Below, piece by piece: positions 12,601 to 24,200 of a stretch of 64,000 nt of DNA. The notes beneath the pieces were generated by a model that searched no databases, was not told the DNA's origin, and saw only the letters and a list, made by a program, of their open reading frames with translations. The position numbers were made by a program, and so were the translations under genes. Origin of the DNA: Halichoerus grypus (taxonomy: Eukaryota; Chordata; Mammalia; Carnivora; Phocidae). The DNA lies in assembly GCF_964656455.1 (NCBI RefSeq), contig NC_135715.1:82500414-82564413 (forward strand). Reading direction: 5' to 3'. Each line of letters starts with the position of its first letter. Position 1 is the stretch's first letter.

Positions 12601-12765
12601 AAAAATACCAAAATGTGCGTCAGATGTCATGAGATTTGTACTAAGATCTGGCGAGATTTGGAATAGATCTCACAATGTTTGGACTGAGTTCTCATGAGAT
12701 TTGAACTGAGATCTCATGAGATTTGGGTAGAAGTGTCATGACATGTGTGTGAGATCTCATGAGAT
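9601..12765 (+). repeat. Satellite block B, left part (regular 21-22 bp units)
   Basis: A fairly regular tandem array, with each unit GAGATTTGGACT followed by GAGATCTCAC or GAGATCTCAT. The unit is 22 bp, or 21 bp when GGACT becomes GGA. AGATCT (the BglII site) and the near-palindrome ATCTCACGAGAT recur at the unit spacing. A second unit type carries TCTGGCGAG or TCTGGTGAG in place of TCTCACGAG. A recurring phrase (GGGTAGAAATCTGG, then GATGTGCATGAGATCTC) returns about every 150-220 bp, so there is a loose higher-order pattern. About 145 units fit in this part. Before the L1 at 12766 inserted, it was continuous with 18710-21242. Confidence 0.95.
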
Positions 12766-13041
12766 GTTTATTTTATTATGTTATTTTAGTCACCATACAA
12801 TACATCATTAGTTTTTGATGTGGTGATCCATGTTCCATTGTTTTCGTATAACACCCAGTGCTCCATGCAGTATGTGCCCTCCTTAATACCCATCACCAGG
12901 CTAACCAATCCCCCATCTCCCCTCCCCTCTAAAACCCTGTTTGTTTCCCAGAGTCCATAGTCTCTCATGGTTCAGCTCTCCCTCCGATTCCTCCCACCTT
13001 CGTTTTTCCCTTCCTTCTCCTAATGTCCTCCATGCTATTCC

Positions 13042-16000
13042 TTATGTTCCACAAATAAGTGAAACCATATGATAATTGACTTTCTCTGCTTCACTTATTT
13101 CACTTAGCATAATCTCCTCCAGTCCCATCCATGTTGATGTAAAAGTTGGGTATTCATCCTTTCTGATGGCTGAGTAATATTCCATTGTATATATGGACCA
13201 CATCTTCTTTATCCATTCATCTATTGAAGGGCATCTTGGCTCTTCCCACAGTTTGGCTATTATGGACATTGCTGCTATGAACATTGGGGTGCATATGGCC
13301 CTTCTTTTCACTACATCTATGTCTTTGGGGTAAATACCCAGTAGTGCAATTGCTGGGTCATAGGGTAGCTCTATTTTTAAATTTTTGAGGAACCTCCACA
13401 CTGTTTTCCAAAGAGCTGTACCAACTTGCATTCCCACCAACAGTGTAAGAGGGTTCCCCTTTCTCCACAACCTCTCCGACATTTGTTCTTTCTTTCCCTG
13501 TCCATTTTTGTCATTCTAACTGGTGTAAGGTGGTATCTCAATGTAGTTTTGATTGGAAGTTCCCTGATGGCTAATGATGATGAACATTCTTTCATGTGTC
13601 TGTTAGCCATTTGCATGTCTTCTTCAGAGAAGTGTCTTTTCATATCTTCTGCCCATTTTTTGACTTGATTATTTGTTTTTTGGGTGTTGATTTTGAGAAG
13701 TTCTTTATAGATCTTGGATACCAGCCCTTTATCTGTAGTGTCATTTGCAAATATCTTCTCCCATTCTGTGGGTTGCCTCTTTGTTTTGTTGACTGTTTCC
13801 TTTGCTGTGCAGAAGCTTTTTATCTTGATGAAGTCCCAAAAGTTCATTTTTGCTTTTGTTTCACTAGCTTTTGGAGATGTATCTTGAAAGAAGTTGCTGT
13901 GGGTGATGCCAAAGAGGTTACTGCCTATGTTCTCCTCTAGGATTTTGATGGATTCCTGTCTCACATTGAGGTCTTTCATCCATTTTGAGTTGATCTTTGT
14001 GTATGGTGTTAGAGAAGGGTCAAGTTTCATTCTTCTGCATGTGGCTATCCAATTTTCCCAGCACCATTTATTGAAGAGACTGTCTTTTTTCCATTGCATG
14101 TTTTTTCCTGCTTTGTCGAAGATTAGTTGACCATAGAGTTGAGGGTCCATATCTGGGTTCTCTATTCTGTTCCATTGGTCTATATGTCTGTTTTTGTGCC
14201 AGTACCATGCTGTCTTGGTGATCACAGCTTTGTAATATCGCTTGAAATTGGGCAACGTGATGCCCCTGCTTTGTTTTTCTTTTTCAACATCTCCTTGGCG
14301 ATTCGGGGTCTTCTCTGATTCCATAGAAATTTTAGGATTGTTTGTTCCAGCACTTTGAAAAATGTCATTGGAATTTTGATTGGGATGGCATTGAAGGTAT
14401 AGATTGCTCTGGGTAGCGTAGACATTTTAACAATGTTTATTCTTCCGATCCATGAGCATGGAATATTTTTCCATCTTTTTGTGTCCTCTTAATTTCTTTC
14501 ATGAGTGTTCTGTAGTTCCTAGAGTATAGATCCTTTACCTCTTTGGTTAGGTTTATTCCGAGGTATCTTACGGTTTTTGGTGCTATTGTAAATGGAATCA
14601 TGTCTCTAATTTCTCTTTCTACAGTTGCGTTTTTAGTGTATAAGAAAGCAACTGATTTCTGTGCATTGATTTTGTATCCTGCCACATTACTGAATTGCTG
14701 TATGAGTTCTAGTAATTTGGGGGTGGAGTCTTTTGGGTTTTCCACATAAAGTATCATGTCATCGGTGAAAAGAGAGAGTTTGACTTCTTCTTTGCCAATT
14801 TGAATATCTTTTATTTCTTCTTGTTGTCTGATTGCTGTTGCTAGGACTTTTAGTACTATGTTGAACAATAGTGGCGAGAGTGGGCATCCTTGACATGTTC
14901 CTGATCTTAAGGGAAGGCTCTCAGCTTTTCCCCATTGAGGATGATATTCGCTGTGGGTTTTTATAGATGGATTTTATGAACTTGAGGAATGTTCCCTCTA
15001 TCCCTAGACTCTGAAGAGTTTTAATCAGGAAAGGATGTTGTATTTTGTCAAATGCTTTTTCTGCATCAATTGAGAGGACCATATGGTTCTTCTCCCTCCT
15101 CTTATTAATGTGATCTATGACATTGATTGATTTGTGAATATTGAACCACCCTTGCATCTTGGGGCTAAATCCCACTTGGTCATGGTGGATGATCCCTTTA
15201 ATGTATTGTTGGATCCTATTAGCTAGGATTCTGTTGAGGATTTTGGAATCCATATTCATCAGGGATATCAGTCTGAAATTCTCCTTTTTGATGGGGTCTT
15301 TGCCTGGTTTTGGGGATTAAGGTAATGCTGGCCTCATAGAATGAGTTTGGAAGTTTTCTTTCTGTTTCTATTTTTTGAAACAGCTTCAGTAGAATAGGTA
15401 TTATTTCTTCTTTGAATGTTTGGTAGAATTCCCCAGGGAATCCATCAGGCCCTGGACTCTTGTTTTTTGGGAGGTTTTTGATCACTGCTTCAATCTCATT
15501 ACTGGTTATTGGCCTATTCCGGTTGTCAATTTCTTCCTTTTCAGTCTTGGCAGTTTGGTTTCCTGGAAGGCCTCCATTTCATCCAGATTGCTCAGTTTAT
15601 TGGCATATAGTTGTTGATAATAATTTCTAATAATTGTTTCTATTTCCTTGGTGTTAGTCATGATCTCTGCCCTTTCATTCATAATTTTATTAATTTGGGA
15701 CCTTTCTCTTTTCTTTTGGATAAGTCTGGCCAGTGGTTTATTGTTCTTATTAATTCTTTCAAAGAACCAACTTCTAGTTTCGTTGATCTGATCTACTGTG
15801 TTTCTGGTTTCTAATTCATTGATCTCTTCTCTAATCTTAATTATTTTCTTCTAATGTGTGGCTTAGGCATCATTTGTTGCTTTTTCTCTAGTTCTTTAAA
15901 GTGTAGAGTTAGTTGGTGAATTCGGGATTTTTCTATTTTTTTGAGTGAGGCTTGGATGGCTATGTACTTCCCCCTTAGGACCACCTTTGTAGTATCCCAT

Positions 16001-16855
16001 AGGTTTTGGGCCAATGTGTTTTCATTCTCATTGATTTCCATGAATTGTTTAAGTTCTTCTTTGATTTCCTGGTTGATCCAAACATTCTTGAGCAGAGTGG
16101 TCTTTAGCTTCCAAGTGTTTGAATTTCTGTCAAATATTTTCTTGTGATTGAGTTCCAGTTTTAAAGCATTGTGGTCTGAGAATATGCAAGGAATAATCTC
16201 AGTCTTTTAGTATCAATTGAGACCTGATTGGTGACCCAGTATGTGGTCTATTCTGGAGAAAGTTCCATGTGCGCTCGAGAAGAATGAGTATTCTGTTGTT
16301 TTAAGTTGGAATGTTCTGTATATATCTATGATGTCCATCTAGTCCAGTGTATCATTCAAAGCTCTTGTTTCTTTGTTGATTTTCTGCTTAGATGATCTGT
16401 CTATTGCTGAGAGTGGAGTATTGAGGTCTCCTACAATTAACATATTGTTATCAATATGACTCTTTATTTTGGTTAACAGTTGGCTTATGTAGATGGCTGC
16501 TCCCATATTGGGGGCATAGATATTTATAATTGTTAGATCTTCTTGTTGGATAGACCCTTTAAGAATGATATAGTGTCCTTCTGTGTCTCTAACTACAGAC
16601 TTTAGTTTAAAATCTAATTTGTCTGATATAAGAATTGCTACCCCAGCTTTCTTTTGAGGTCCGCTGGCATGGAAGATGGATCTCCATCCCTTCACTTTCA
16701 GTCTGGATGTATTTTTAGGTTCAAAATGAGTCTCTTGTAGACAGCATATGGGTGGGTCCTGTCTTTTTATCCAATCTACAACCCTGTGCCATTTTATGGG
16801 CGCATTTAAGCCATTCACATTGAGAGTGATTATTGAGATATGAATTAATTGTCAT
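13042..16855 (-). pseudogene. L1 copy 2 ORF2 remnant
   Basis: This is the L1 endonuclease-reverse transcriptase gene in broken form. The expected start near 16855 is followed by a one-base loss, and the frame recovers at 16818 (MNGLNAPIKWHRVVDWIKRQ). Open pieces are 16818-16339 (endonuclease), 15485-15219 and 15259-14921 (reverse transcriptase), 14868-14437 (palm), 14425-14222, 14324-13377 and 13482-13042 (C-terminal cysteine-rich end, with [18 protein letters not shown]). The catalytic box reads FTDD, where copy 1 has FADD. The two aspartates are kept. The many frame breaks show the copy is dead. Confidence 0.93.
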
Positions 16856-16939
16856 CATGTTGCCTGTGAAGACGTTGTTTTTATAGGTTGTCCCTGTAAA
16901 TTTCTGTTGTATGTCACTCTTGGGGTCTTTCTCCTTTTA

Positions 16940-17833
16940 TAGAACCCCCTTTTATAGAACCCCCATATTTCTTGCAGGGCCGGCTTAGTGGTCACATATT
17001 CCTTCAGTTTCTGCCAGTCGTGGAAGCTCTGCATCTCTCCATCCATTCTAAATGACAGTCTTGCTGGATAAAGTATTCTTGGCTGCATGTTCTTCTCGTT
17101 TAGTACCCTGAATATGTCTTGCCAGGCCTTTCTGGCTTGCTAGGTCTCTGTGGTTAGGTCTGACGTTATTCTGATGTCCCTTCCTCTGTACGTAAGGAAT
17201 CTCTTCCCCCTAACTCCCCTTAAGATGGTTTCCTTGGTTCTAAGATTTGCGAGTTTTACTATTCCATGCCGGGGTGTTGGCCTGTTTTCCTTGATCTTGG
17301 GAGGGGTCCTCTCTGCCTCTAGGACACGAATGTTTGTTCATTCCCCAGATTAGAGAAGTTCTCAGCTATGATTTGCTCAAATATATCTTCTAGTCCTCTC
17401 TCTCCCTCCACTCCCTCCGGGATTCCAATAATTCTGACATTGGAACACTTCATAGTGTCACTTATTTCTCTGATTCTATTTTCATGGATTCTGAGTTGTT
17501 TTTCCCTGGCTTCCTCTTTTCCCTTTTTGTCTGTTAAATTGTCTTCCAGGTCACTTATTCGTTCTTCTGCCTCACTTACCCCAGCTGTTAGATTATCTAG
17601 ATTAGATTGGATCTTATTGATAGCATTTTTAAGTTCTGCCAATGAAAGATAGCTGCCCTTAGAGACTGTATGTTGCCATTAATTGATTTCTCCATTCTAG
17701 CTATTGTCTTCACAGTTGCTAGCCTGAATTCCATCTCTGACATCTTGGTTATATCTGCATCCATTTGTAAATCTGCAGCATAAGTCATAATCTCTGAGTC
17801 TTTTCTATTTTGTGGGTTCCTCCTCCTAGTCAT
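16940..17833 (-). pseudogene. L1 copy 2 ORF1 remnant
   Basis: The start at 17833 gives MTRRRNPQNRKDSEIMTYAA. The next open piece (17642-17319) has a coiled-coil stretch (GVSEAEERISDLEDNL) and NVRIIGIPEG, as expected for the L1 RNA-binding protein. The C-terminal piece (17088 downward) contains MQPRILYPARLSFRMDGEM. Near its end, a 17 bp direct duplication around TTTATAGAACCCCC (16930-16966) duplicates a GFYKR peptide. The frame is broken between the pieces. Confidence 0.88.
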
Positions 17834-18709
17834 TCTGTTGATGGGTGGTTGAGGGAATGTAAAGAGTCCAAATTATTGACCAGAACCCAAGCAAGATGCA
17901 CATGTTTTCTAGGGACCTTAGGGTTGCTGGCCTTTTGTTTTCCCAGCCTGTGTTCTGGGGAAGGGGCCTGCTGTGCTGTTACTCAGGCAACCCTGTTTGG
18001 TCAGAGTTGCCCTGCCCCTCTCTGGCGGGGGATGGGCTCAGTGGAACCAGTTTTTTGGGGCTTTTGTTCTCTGACGGCTTTCCCTGGTGGCTTTCCATGT
18101 CTCTTCCAAGAGTCAGAGCAGAAGAGACTGTTTCCAACCCTCTGCCTCAGAGCAGAGAGATCACAGTCTGTTCTTCAGTGAGCTCTCCAAGCCACACTAT
18201 CTCCGTTTCTGTCCGTGCTGCTATAAACTGCAGCAACCTGGGTTGTGCACCCCTCTGCAGCGCTCCCAGTCCTGCCTCCAGGTCGGGGCACGTCTCTGCC
18301 CTTTGTGCTTCTAAAACCACCAGCCACTCCCAGTTTGCACACACGACCCCACCACTCTGGGTTTCCATCCCAGGGGCTGCCCTAAAGTCCTTTCCCTACC
18401 GGTCTGTGAGTCTGTGCCCTGTCCCCAGCTCGTGAGGCTGTCGCTCACCAGCAGTGTCAGAGCCCCATGGCCAGGCTCCCTCCCACTGCCATTTATCCTC
18501 TGATATCTGCCCACAGAATCACAGCTCCCTGCTTCTTACCTTGAAACCAACTGCCCACGATATTCTGTTTGTAGAGATCCAGATCTATTTTCTTACATCT
18601 CAGGCTGATTTTGTGGGTGCTCAGAGAGGTCTGGTAGATATTCAGCTCAATTCTGGGGACCAGTTGGAATAGGGTCCCCTACTCCTCCGCCATCTTTTCT
18701 CTCTCCTCT
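17834..18709 (-). promoter_or_regulatory. L1 copy 2 5' UTR
   Basis: The L1 copy 2 leader is about 0.88 kb, clearly shorter than the leader of copy 1 (about 1.8 kb) and differing from it in sequence. The two copies therefore probably belong to different L1 subfamilies. The extreme 5' end (18687-18698 on the plus strand) contains CCGCCATCTT, a YY1-type site on the element strand. The leader is moderately GC-rich. Confidence 0.7.
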
Positions 18710-21242
18710 GATCTCATGAGATTTTTGACTGAGAGGTGGTGAGACTTGGATGAGATCTCAGGATATTTGGATTGATAACTCATGAGATTTGGACTGAGAT
18801 CTCATGAGATATGCGTGAGATATCAAGAGATTTTGGTAGAAATCTCATGAGATGTGCATTAAAACTCACGAGATTTGGACTGAGTTCTTGCAAGATTTGG
18901 ATGAGATCTCAAGATTTGGTCTGAGATCTGGCAAGATTTGGACTGAGATCTCATGAGATTTGGACTAAGATCTCACGAGATTTGGGTAGAAATCTCTTGA
19001 GATGTGGGTGAGCTCTCTCAAGATTTGGACTGAGTTCTGGCGAGATTTGGACTGAGATCTCACAAGATTCGGAGTGAGTTCTCACCAGATTTGGCCTGAG
19101 ATCTGTTAAGATTTGGAAGTGTTCTCATGAGATAGGGACTGAGTTTTCATGAGATTTGGCCTGAGATCTCACGAGATTTGGGAAGAAATCTAGTGAGATG
19201 TGCTTGAGATCTCATGAGATTTGGATTGAGTTCTGGTGAGACTTGGATGAGATCTCACGAGATTTGCACTGAGATCTCATCAGATGTGTGTAAGATCTCC
19301 TGAGTTTTGGACTGAGATCTGGGGACATATTGATGAGCTCTCACAAGATTTGGACTGAGTTCTCACAAATTAGGACTATGATCTCTCAAGATTTAGATTG
19401 AGATCTCACAAGATTAGAGTAGAAATCTCATGAGATGTGGGTGAGGTCTAATGAGATTTGGACTGAGGTTTCATGAGATATGGAATGAGATCTGGAGATT
19501 TGTTCTAGTGAGATTTGGAAGAAATCTCATGAGATTTAGACTGAGTTCATAGAGATTTGGGCTGCAATCTCCTGAGATTTGGACTAAGATCTCATAAGAG
19601 TTGGACTGAGACCTCACAAGATTTTGGAAGAAGTATGATGAGATGGTTCATGCAATCTCCCAATATATGGACTGACTCTGGTGAGATTTAGACTGAGATC
19701 TCACAAGATTTGGACTAAGATCTCATGAGATATGGAATGAGATCTCACGAGATTTGGATAGAAATTTGGTGAGATGTGCGTGAGATCTCATGAGATTTGG
19801 ACTGAGTTCTGGTGAGATTTAGAATATATCTGAGATTTAGACTGTGTTCACATGAGATTTGGATTTAGATCTCATGAGATTTGGGTAGAATTCTGGCAAG
19901 ATGTGCGTGAGATCTACTGAGACTTGGACTGAGTTGCTGCAAGGTTTGGATGAGATCTCCTGAGATTTGGACTGAGCTCTCACGAGATTTGGACAGAGTT
20001 TTCATGAGATATGGAATGAGATCTCACGAGACTTGGGTAGAATTCTGGTGAGATGTGCGTGAGATCTACTGAGACTTGGACTGAGTTGTGGTGAGATTTG
20101 GAAGCGATCTCATGAGATTTGAACTGAGATCTCACGATATTTGGACTGACATCTGGCGAGATTTTGGTAGAACTGTCATGAGATGTGTGTGAGATCTCAC
20201 AAGATTTGGACAGATTGGCGAGATTTGGGCTGATATGTCACGAGATTTGGACAAGAGGTATCATGAGACTTGGACTGAGATCTACCAGATGGGTAGAAGT
20301 TTCATGAGATATGTATGAGGTCTTGTGAGAAAGGGACACAGATTGGCAAGATTTGGGCTGAGATCTGGTAAGATTTTGACTGACATCTCATGAGATATGA
20401 AAGGAGATCTCACAAGATTTGGGTAGAAATCTGGCAAGATGTGCATGAGATCTCACGAGACTTGAACTGGACTTCTGGTGAGAGTTGGATGAGATCTCAC
20501 AAGATTTGGACTGAGATCTCACGAGATCTGGACTGAGTTCTCACCAGATTTTGACTGAGATCTGTCGAGATTGGGAAGTGTTCTCATGAGAATGGGACTG
20601 AGTTTTCACAAGTTTTGTCTGAGATCGCATGAGATTTGGGCTGAGATCTGGCAAAATTTGGATTGAGATATAATGAGATTTGGACTAAGGTCTCACAAGA
20701 TTTGGACTGATATCTCATGAGAATTGGGAAGAAACTTCATGAGATGTGAGTGAGAACTCTCAGGATTTGGACTGTGATCTCATGAGATATAGCCTGAGAT
20801 CTGTCCAGATTTGGACTGAGATCTCATGAGATTTTGTTAAGATCTCGCGAGATTTAGACTGAGTTCAAAGAGATTAGGACTGATGTCTCACAATATTTGG
20901 ACTAAGATTGCAGGAGATTTGGGCTGATATCTCATGAGATTTGGCTAGATATCACATGAGATGTGCATGGAATCTCTTGATATTTGGCCTAAGGTCTGGC
21001 AAGACGTGGCCTGAGATCTCAAGAAATTTGGGTAGAAGTGTCATGAGATGTGCATGAGATCTCACAAGCTCTGGACTGAGTTCTGGCGGGATTTGGATGA
21101 GATCTCATGAAAATTGGACTAAGATCTCATGAGATTTGGGTAGAAAAATTCTAAGATGTGCATAAGATGTCATGAGATTTGTACTGTGATCTGGAGAGAT
21201 TTGGAAGACATCTCAGGAGGCTTGGACTGAGTTCTCATGAGA
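18710..21242 (+). repeat. Satellite block B, right part
   Basis: This continues the 21-22 bp array of 9601-12765 after the L1 insertion, with the same unit and plus orientation (GAGATTTGGACT plus GAGATCTCAC/T). The TCTGGCGAG unit type and the phrase GGGTAGAAATCTGG recur, for example near 19180, 19750, 19880, 20030 and 20420. One unit has the intact palindrome TCTCGCGAGA at 20843-20852. Most others show one or both central CpGs changed to CA or TG. The block ends near 21242, where the strand of the repeat flips. Confidence 0.95.
20843..20852. promoter_or_regulatory. Intact TCTCGCGAGA palindrome (BANP/Kaiso-type site)
   Basis: This is the only fully intact copy I noticed among hundreds of decayed versions. 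TCTCGCGAGA is a known vertebrate promoter element, bound by BANP when unmethylated and linked to Kaiso (ZBTB33) when methylated. No gene start is nearby, so binding here is only a possibility. Confidence 0.5.
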
Positions 21243-24200
21243 TTTGAGTGAAATCCCGAGAGATCTCCCAGAGCTCGGGGGAGATTTTGCACGAAATCCC
21301 ACCACCTTGCACTCATGCCTCTGAGACTGAGTCCAAATCTCATTAGATCTCACCCAAATCTCGCCCAGACTTGGGCAAAATCTTGTTAGATTTCATGGAG
21401 TTTGGGTGAGTTTTCATTCCAAATCTCGTGAGATGTCACAGAACTCCAGTGAGATTGACTCCAAATCCCTGAGCACACATCCAAGCCTCCGAGACCTCAC
21501 AGTTCAAATCTCGTGAGATCATACCCAAATCTCATCCAGACATGGGCAAAATCTCGTGATGTTTCATGGAGCTCAAGCATGATTTCACTCCAAATCTCGA
21601 GAGATCTTACCGAAATCTCACTCTTTCTTTGACGAAATCTCGTGAGATCTCACAGAGCTTGACGAGATTTCATTCCAAATCTTGCGTGCTTGCATCCAAA
21701 TCTCGCTCTTGTCAAAATCTCGTGAGAAAACACAGAGCTTGGGTGTGATTTCACTCCAAATACCATAAGATCTCATCCAAATCTCACCCAGACTTGGGCA
21801 AAATCCTGAGAGATCTCCCAGAGCTCTGGGAAGATTTCACTCAAAGTCCTGCCAGTTTGCAACCATGCCTCTGAGACTCAGAGTCCAAATCTCGTGACAT
21901 CTTGCCCAAATCACGCTCACACTTGGGTGAAATCAAGTGAGATTTCATGGAGCTTGGGCAATATTTCACTCCAAATCTCATGAGATCTCACCAAAATCTC
22001 ACTCTTTCTTGGGCAGAAATGTCATGAGTTCTCACGGAGTTTGACGAGATTTCAATCTAAATCTCGTGAGCTCGCATCCAAATCTCTCTCCATCTTGTGG
22101 AAATCTCGTGAGAAAACATGGAGCTCGGGTATGATTTCACTCCAAATCCCATAAGATCTCACCCAAATCTCACCTAGACTTGGGTGAAATACCGAGAGAT
22201 CTTATGGAGCTCTGGGGAGATTTCACCCAAAATCCGCCAGTTTGCAACCATGCCTCTAAGACAGAGTTGAAATCTTGTGCGATCTCACCCAAATCTCACC
22301 CAGACTTGGGTGAAATCTCGTGAGATTTCATGGACCTCAGGCGAGATTTTACTCCAAATCTTGTGAGATCTCATGGAACTTGAGCGAGAATAACTCCAAA
22401 TCCCTGAGTCGCATCCAAGCCTCTTAGACCTCGCAGTCCAAATCTCATGAGATCACACCCAAATCTCACCCAGACTTGGGAATAATCTCGTGAGATTTCA
22501 CGGAGTTTGGGCGAGATTTCAGTCCATTCACATGTGATCTCACTGAAATCTCGCTCCTTTGGCGAAATGTTGTGAGATCTCATGGAGCTCAACGAGATTT
22601 CACTCCAAATCTCATGAGCTCGCATCCAAATGTCACTCCGACTTTTTGAAATCTCGTGAGAAAACAGGGATCTTGGGTGTGATTCAACTCCAAATCTCGT
22701 GACATCTCATCCAAATCTCACTCCATCTTTTCAAAATCTCATGTGATCTCACGGATCTTGTGAGATTTCACTCTAAACCTCGTGAGGTCGCATCCAAATC
22801 TCACTCTGTCTTTTCGAAATCTCATGAGAAATCATGGAGTTCGTCATGATTTCACTCCAAGTCTCATGTGATCTCAGCCAAATCTCGCCCTTCTAGGGTG
22901 AAATCACATGAAATGCCACGAAGCTCAAGCGAGATTTAACCCAAACCCTGAACGAGCATCCAAGCCTCCAAGACCATGCAGTCCAAATCTTGTGAGATCT
23001 CGCCCAAATCTCACCCAGTCTTGGGCAAAATCTCATGAGATATCATGGAGCTCAGGCGAGATTTCACTCCACATCTCCTGAGATCTCACCAAAATCCTGC
23101 TCCATCTGTTCAAACTCTCGTGAGAAATCACTGAGCTCGAGCATGATTTCAATCCACATCTCATGAGATCTCACCCAAATCTTGCCCAGACTTGGGCAAA
23201 ATCCATGAGATTTCATGGAATTCGGGTGAGATTTCACTCCAAATCTCATAAGATGTCACGGAACTCCAGCGAGATTGACTCCAAATCCCTGTACACCCAT
23301 CCAAGGCTCCCAGACCTCTCAGTCCAAATCATGAGCTCACGCCCAAATCTCATGCAGACGTGGGCAAAATCTTGTTATGTTTCACTGAGCTTGGGCATGA
23401 TTTCACTCCAAATCTCAAGAGCCCTCACCAAAATCTCACTCCTTCTTGGGTGAAATCTCGTGAGATCTCACAGAGCTCCATGAGATTTCACTCCAAATCT
23501 CGTGAGCTAGCATCCAAATCTCACTCTGTCTTGTCGAAATCTTGTGAGAAAACATGGAGCTCAGGTGTGGGATTTCACTCCAAATCCCATAAGATCTCAC
23601 CCAGACTTAGGCAAAATTGGAGACATCTCACGGAGCTCTGGGGAGATTTCACTCAAAATCCCGCCAGTGTGCAACCATGCCTCTGAGAGTCCAAATCTCA
23701 TGAGATCTCGCCCAAATCTCACCCAGTACTGGGCAAAATCTTGTGAGATATCATGGAGCTCAGGCGAGATATCACTCCACATCTCCTGAGATCTCACTGA
23801 AACTCCCCCTCCATCTTTTCAAACTCTCTTGAGAAATCATTGAGCTTGTGCATGATTTCACTCCACATCTCATAAGATCTCACCCAAATCTCGCTCAGAC
23901 TTGGGCAAATTCATATGAGATTTCACGGACCTCGGGCAACATTTCACTCCAAATCTCATGAGATCTCACCGAAATTTCTCTCTTTCTTGGGGGGAAATGT
24001 GATGATATCTCATGAAGCTTAATGAGATTTCACTCTAAATCTCATGAGCTCACATTGAAATCTAGCTCTGTCTTGTGGAAATCTCCCGAGAAAACATGGA
24101 GCTCAGGTGTGATTTCCCTCCAAATCTCATGACATCTCACCCAAATCTCACTCTGTCTCTTCGAAATCTCATGTGATCTCATGGATCTCGCAAGTTTTCA

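Larger units (their letters stand above)
12766..18709 (-). mobile_element. LINE-1 copy 2, near full length, inserted in satellite B
   Basis: A complete-looking L1 of about 5.9 kb lies on the minus strand. The 3' end is at 12766, with a short A/T tail (TTTATTTTATTATG on the plus strand) and a 3' UTR to about 13041. ORF2 remnants run at about 13042-16855, ORF1 remnants at about 16940-17833, and the 5' UTR up to 18709. GATCTCATGAGAT flanks both ends (12753-12765 and 18710-18722), consistent with a 13 bp target duplication, although such words are common in the array. Frameshifts in both ORFs make it inactive. Confidence 0.95.

Noticed and set aside
9601..21242. CRISPR-like array of short repeats
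   Set aside because: Units abut without unique spacers of constant length, the variation is throughout the unit, and the context is mammalian.
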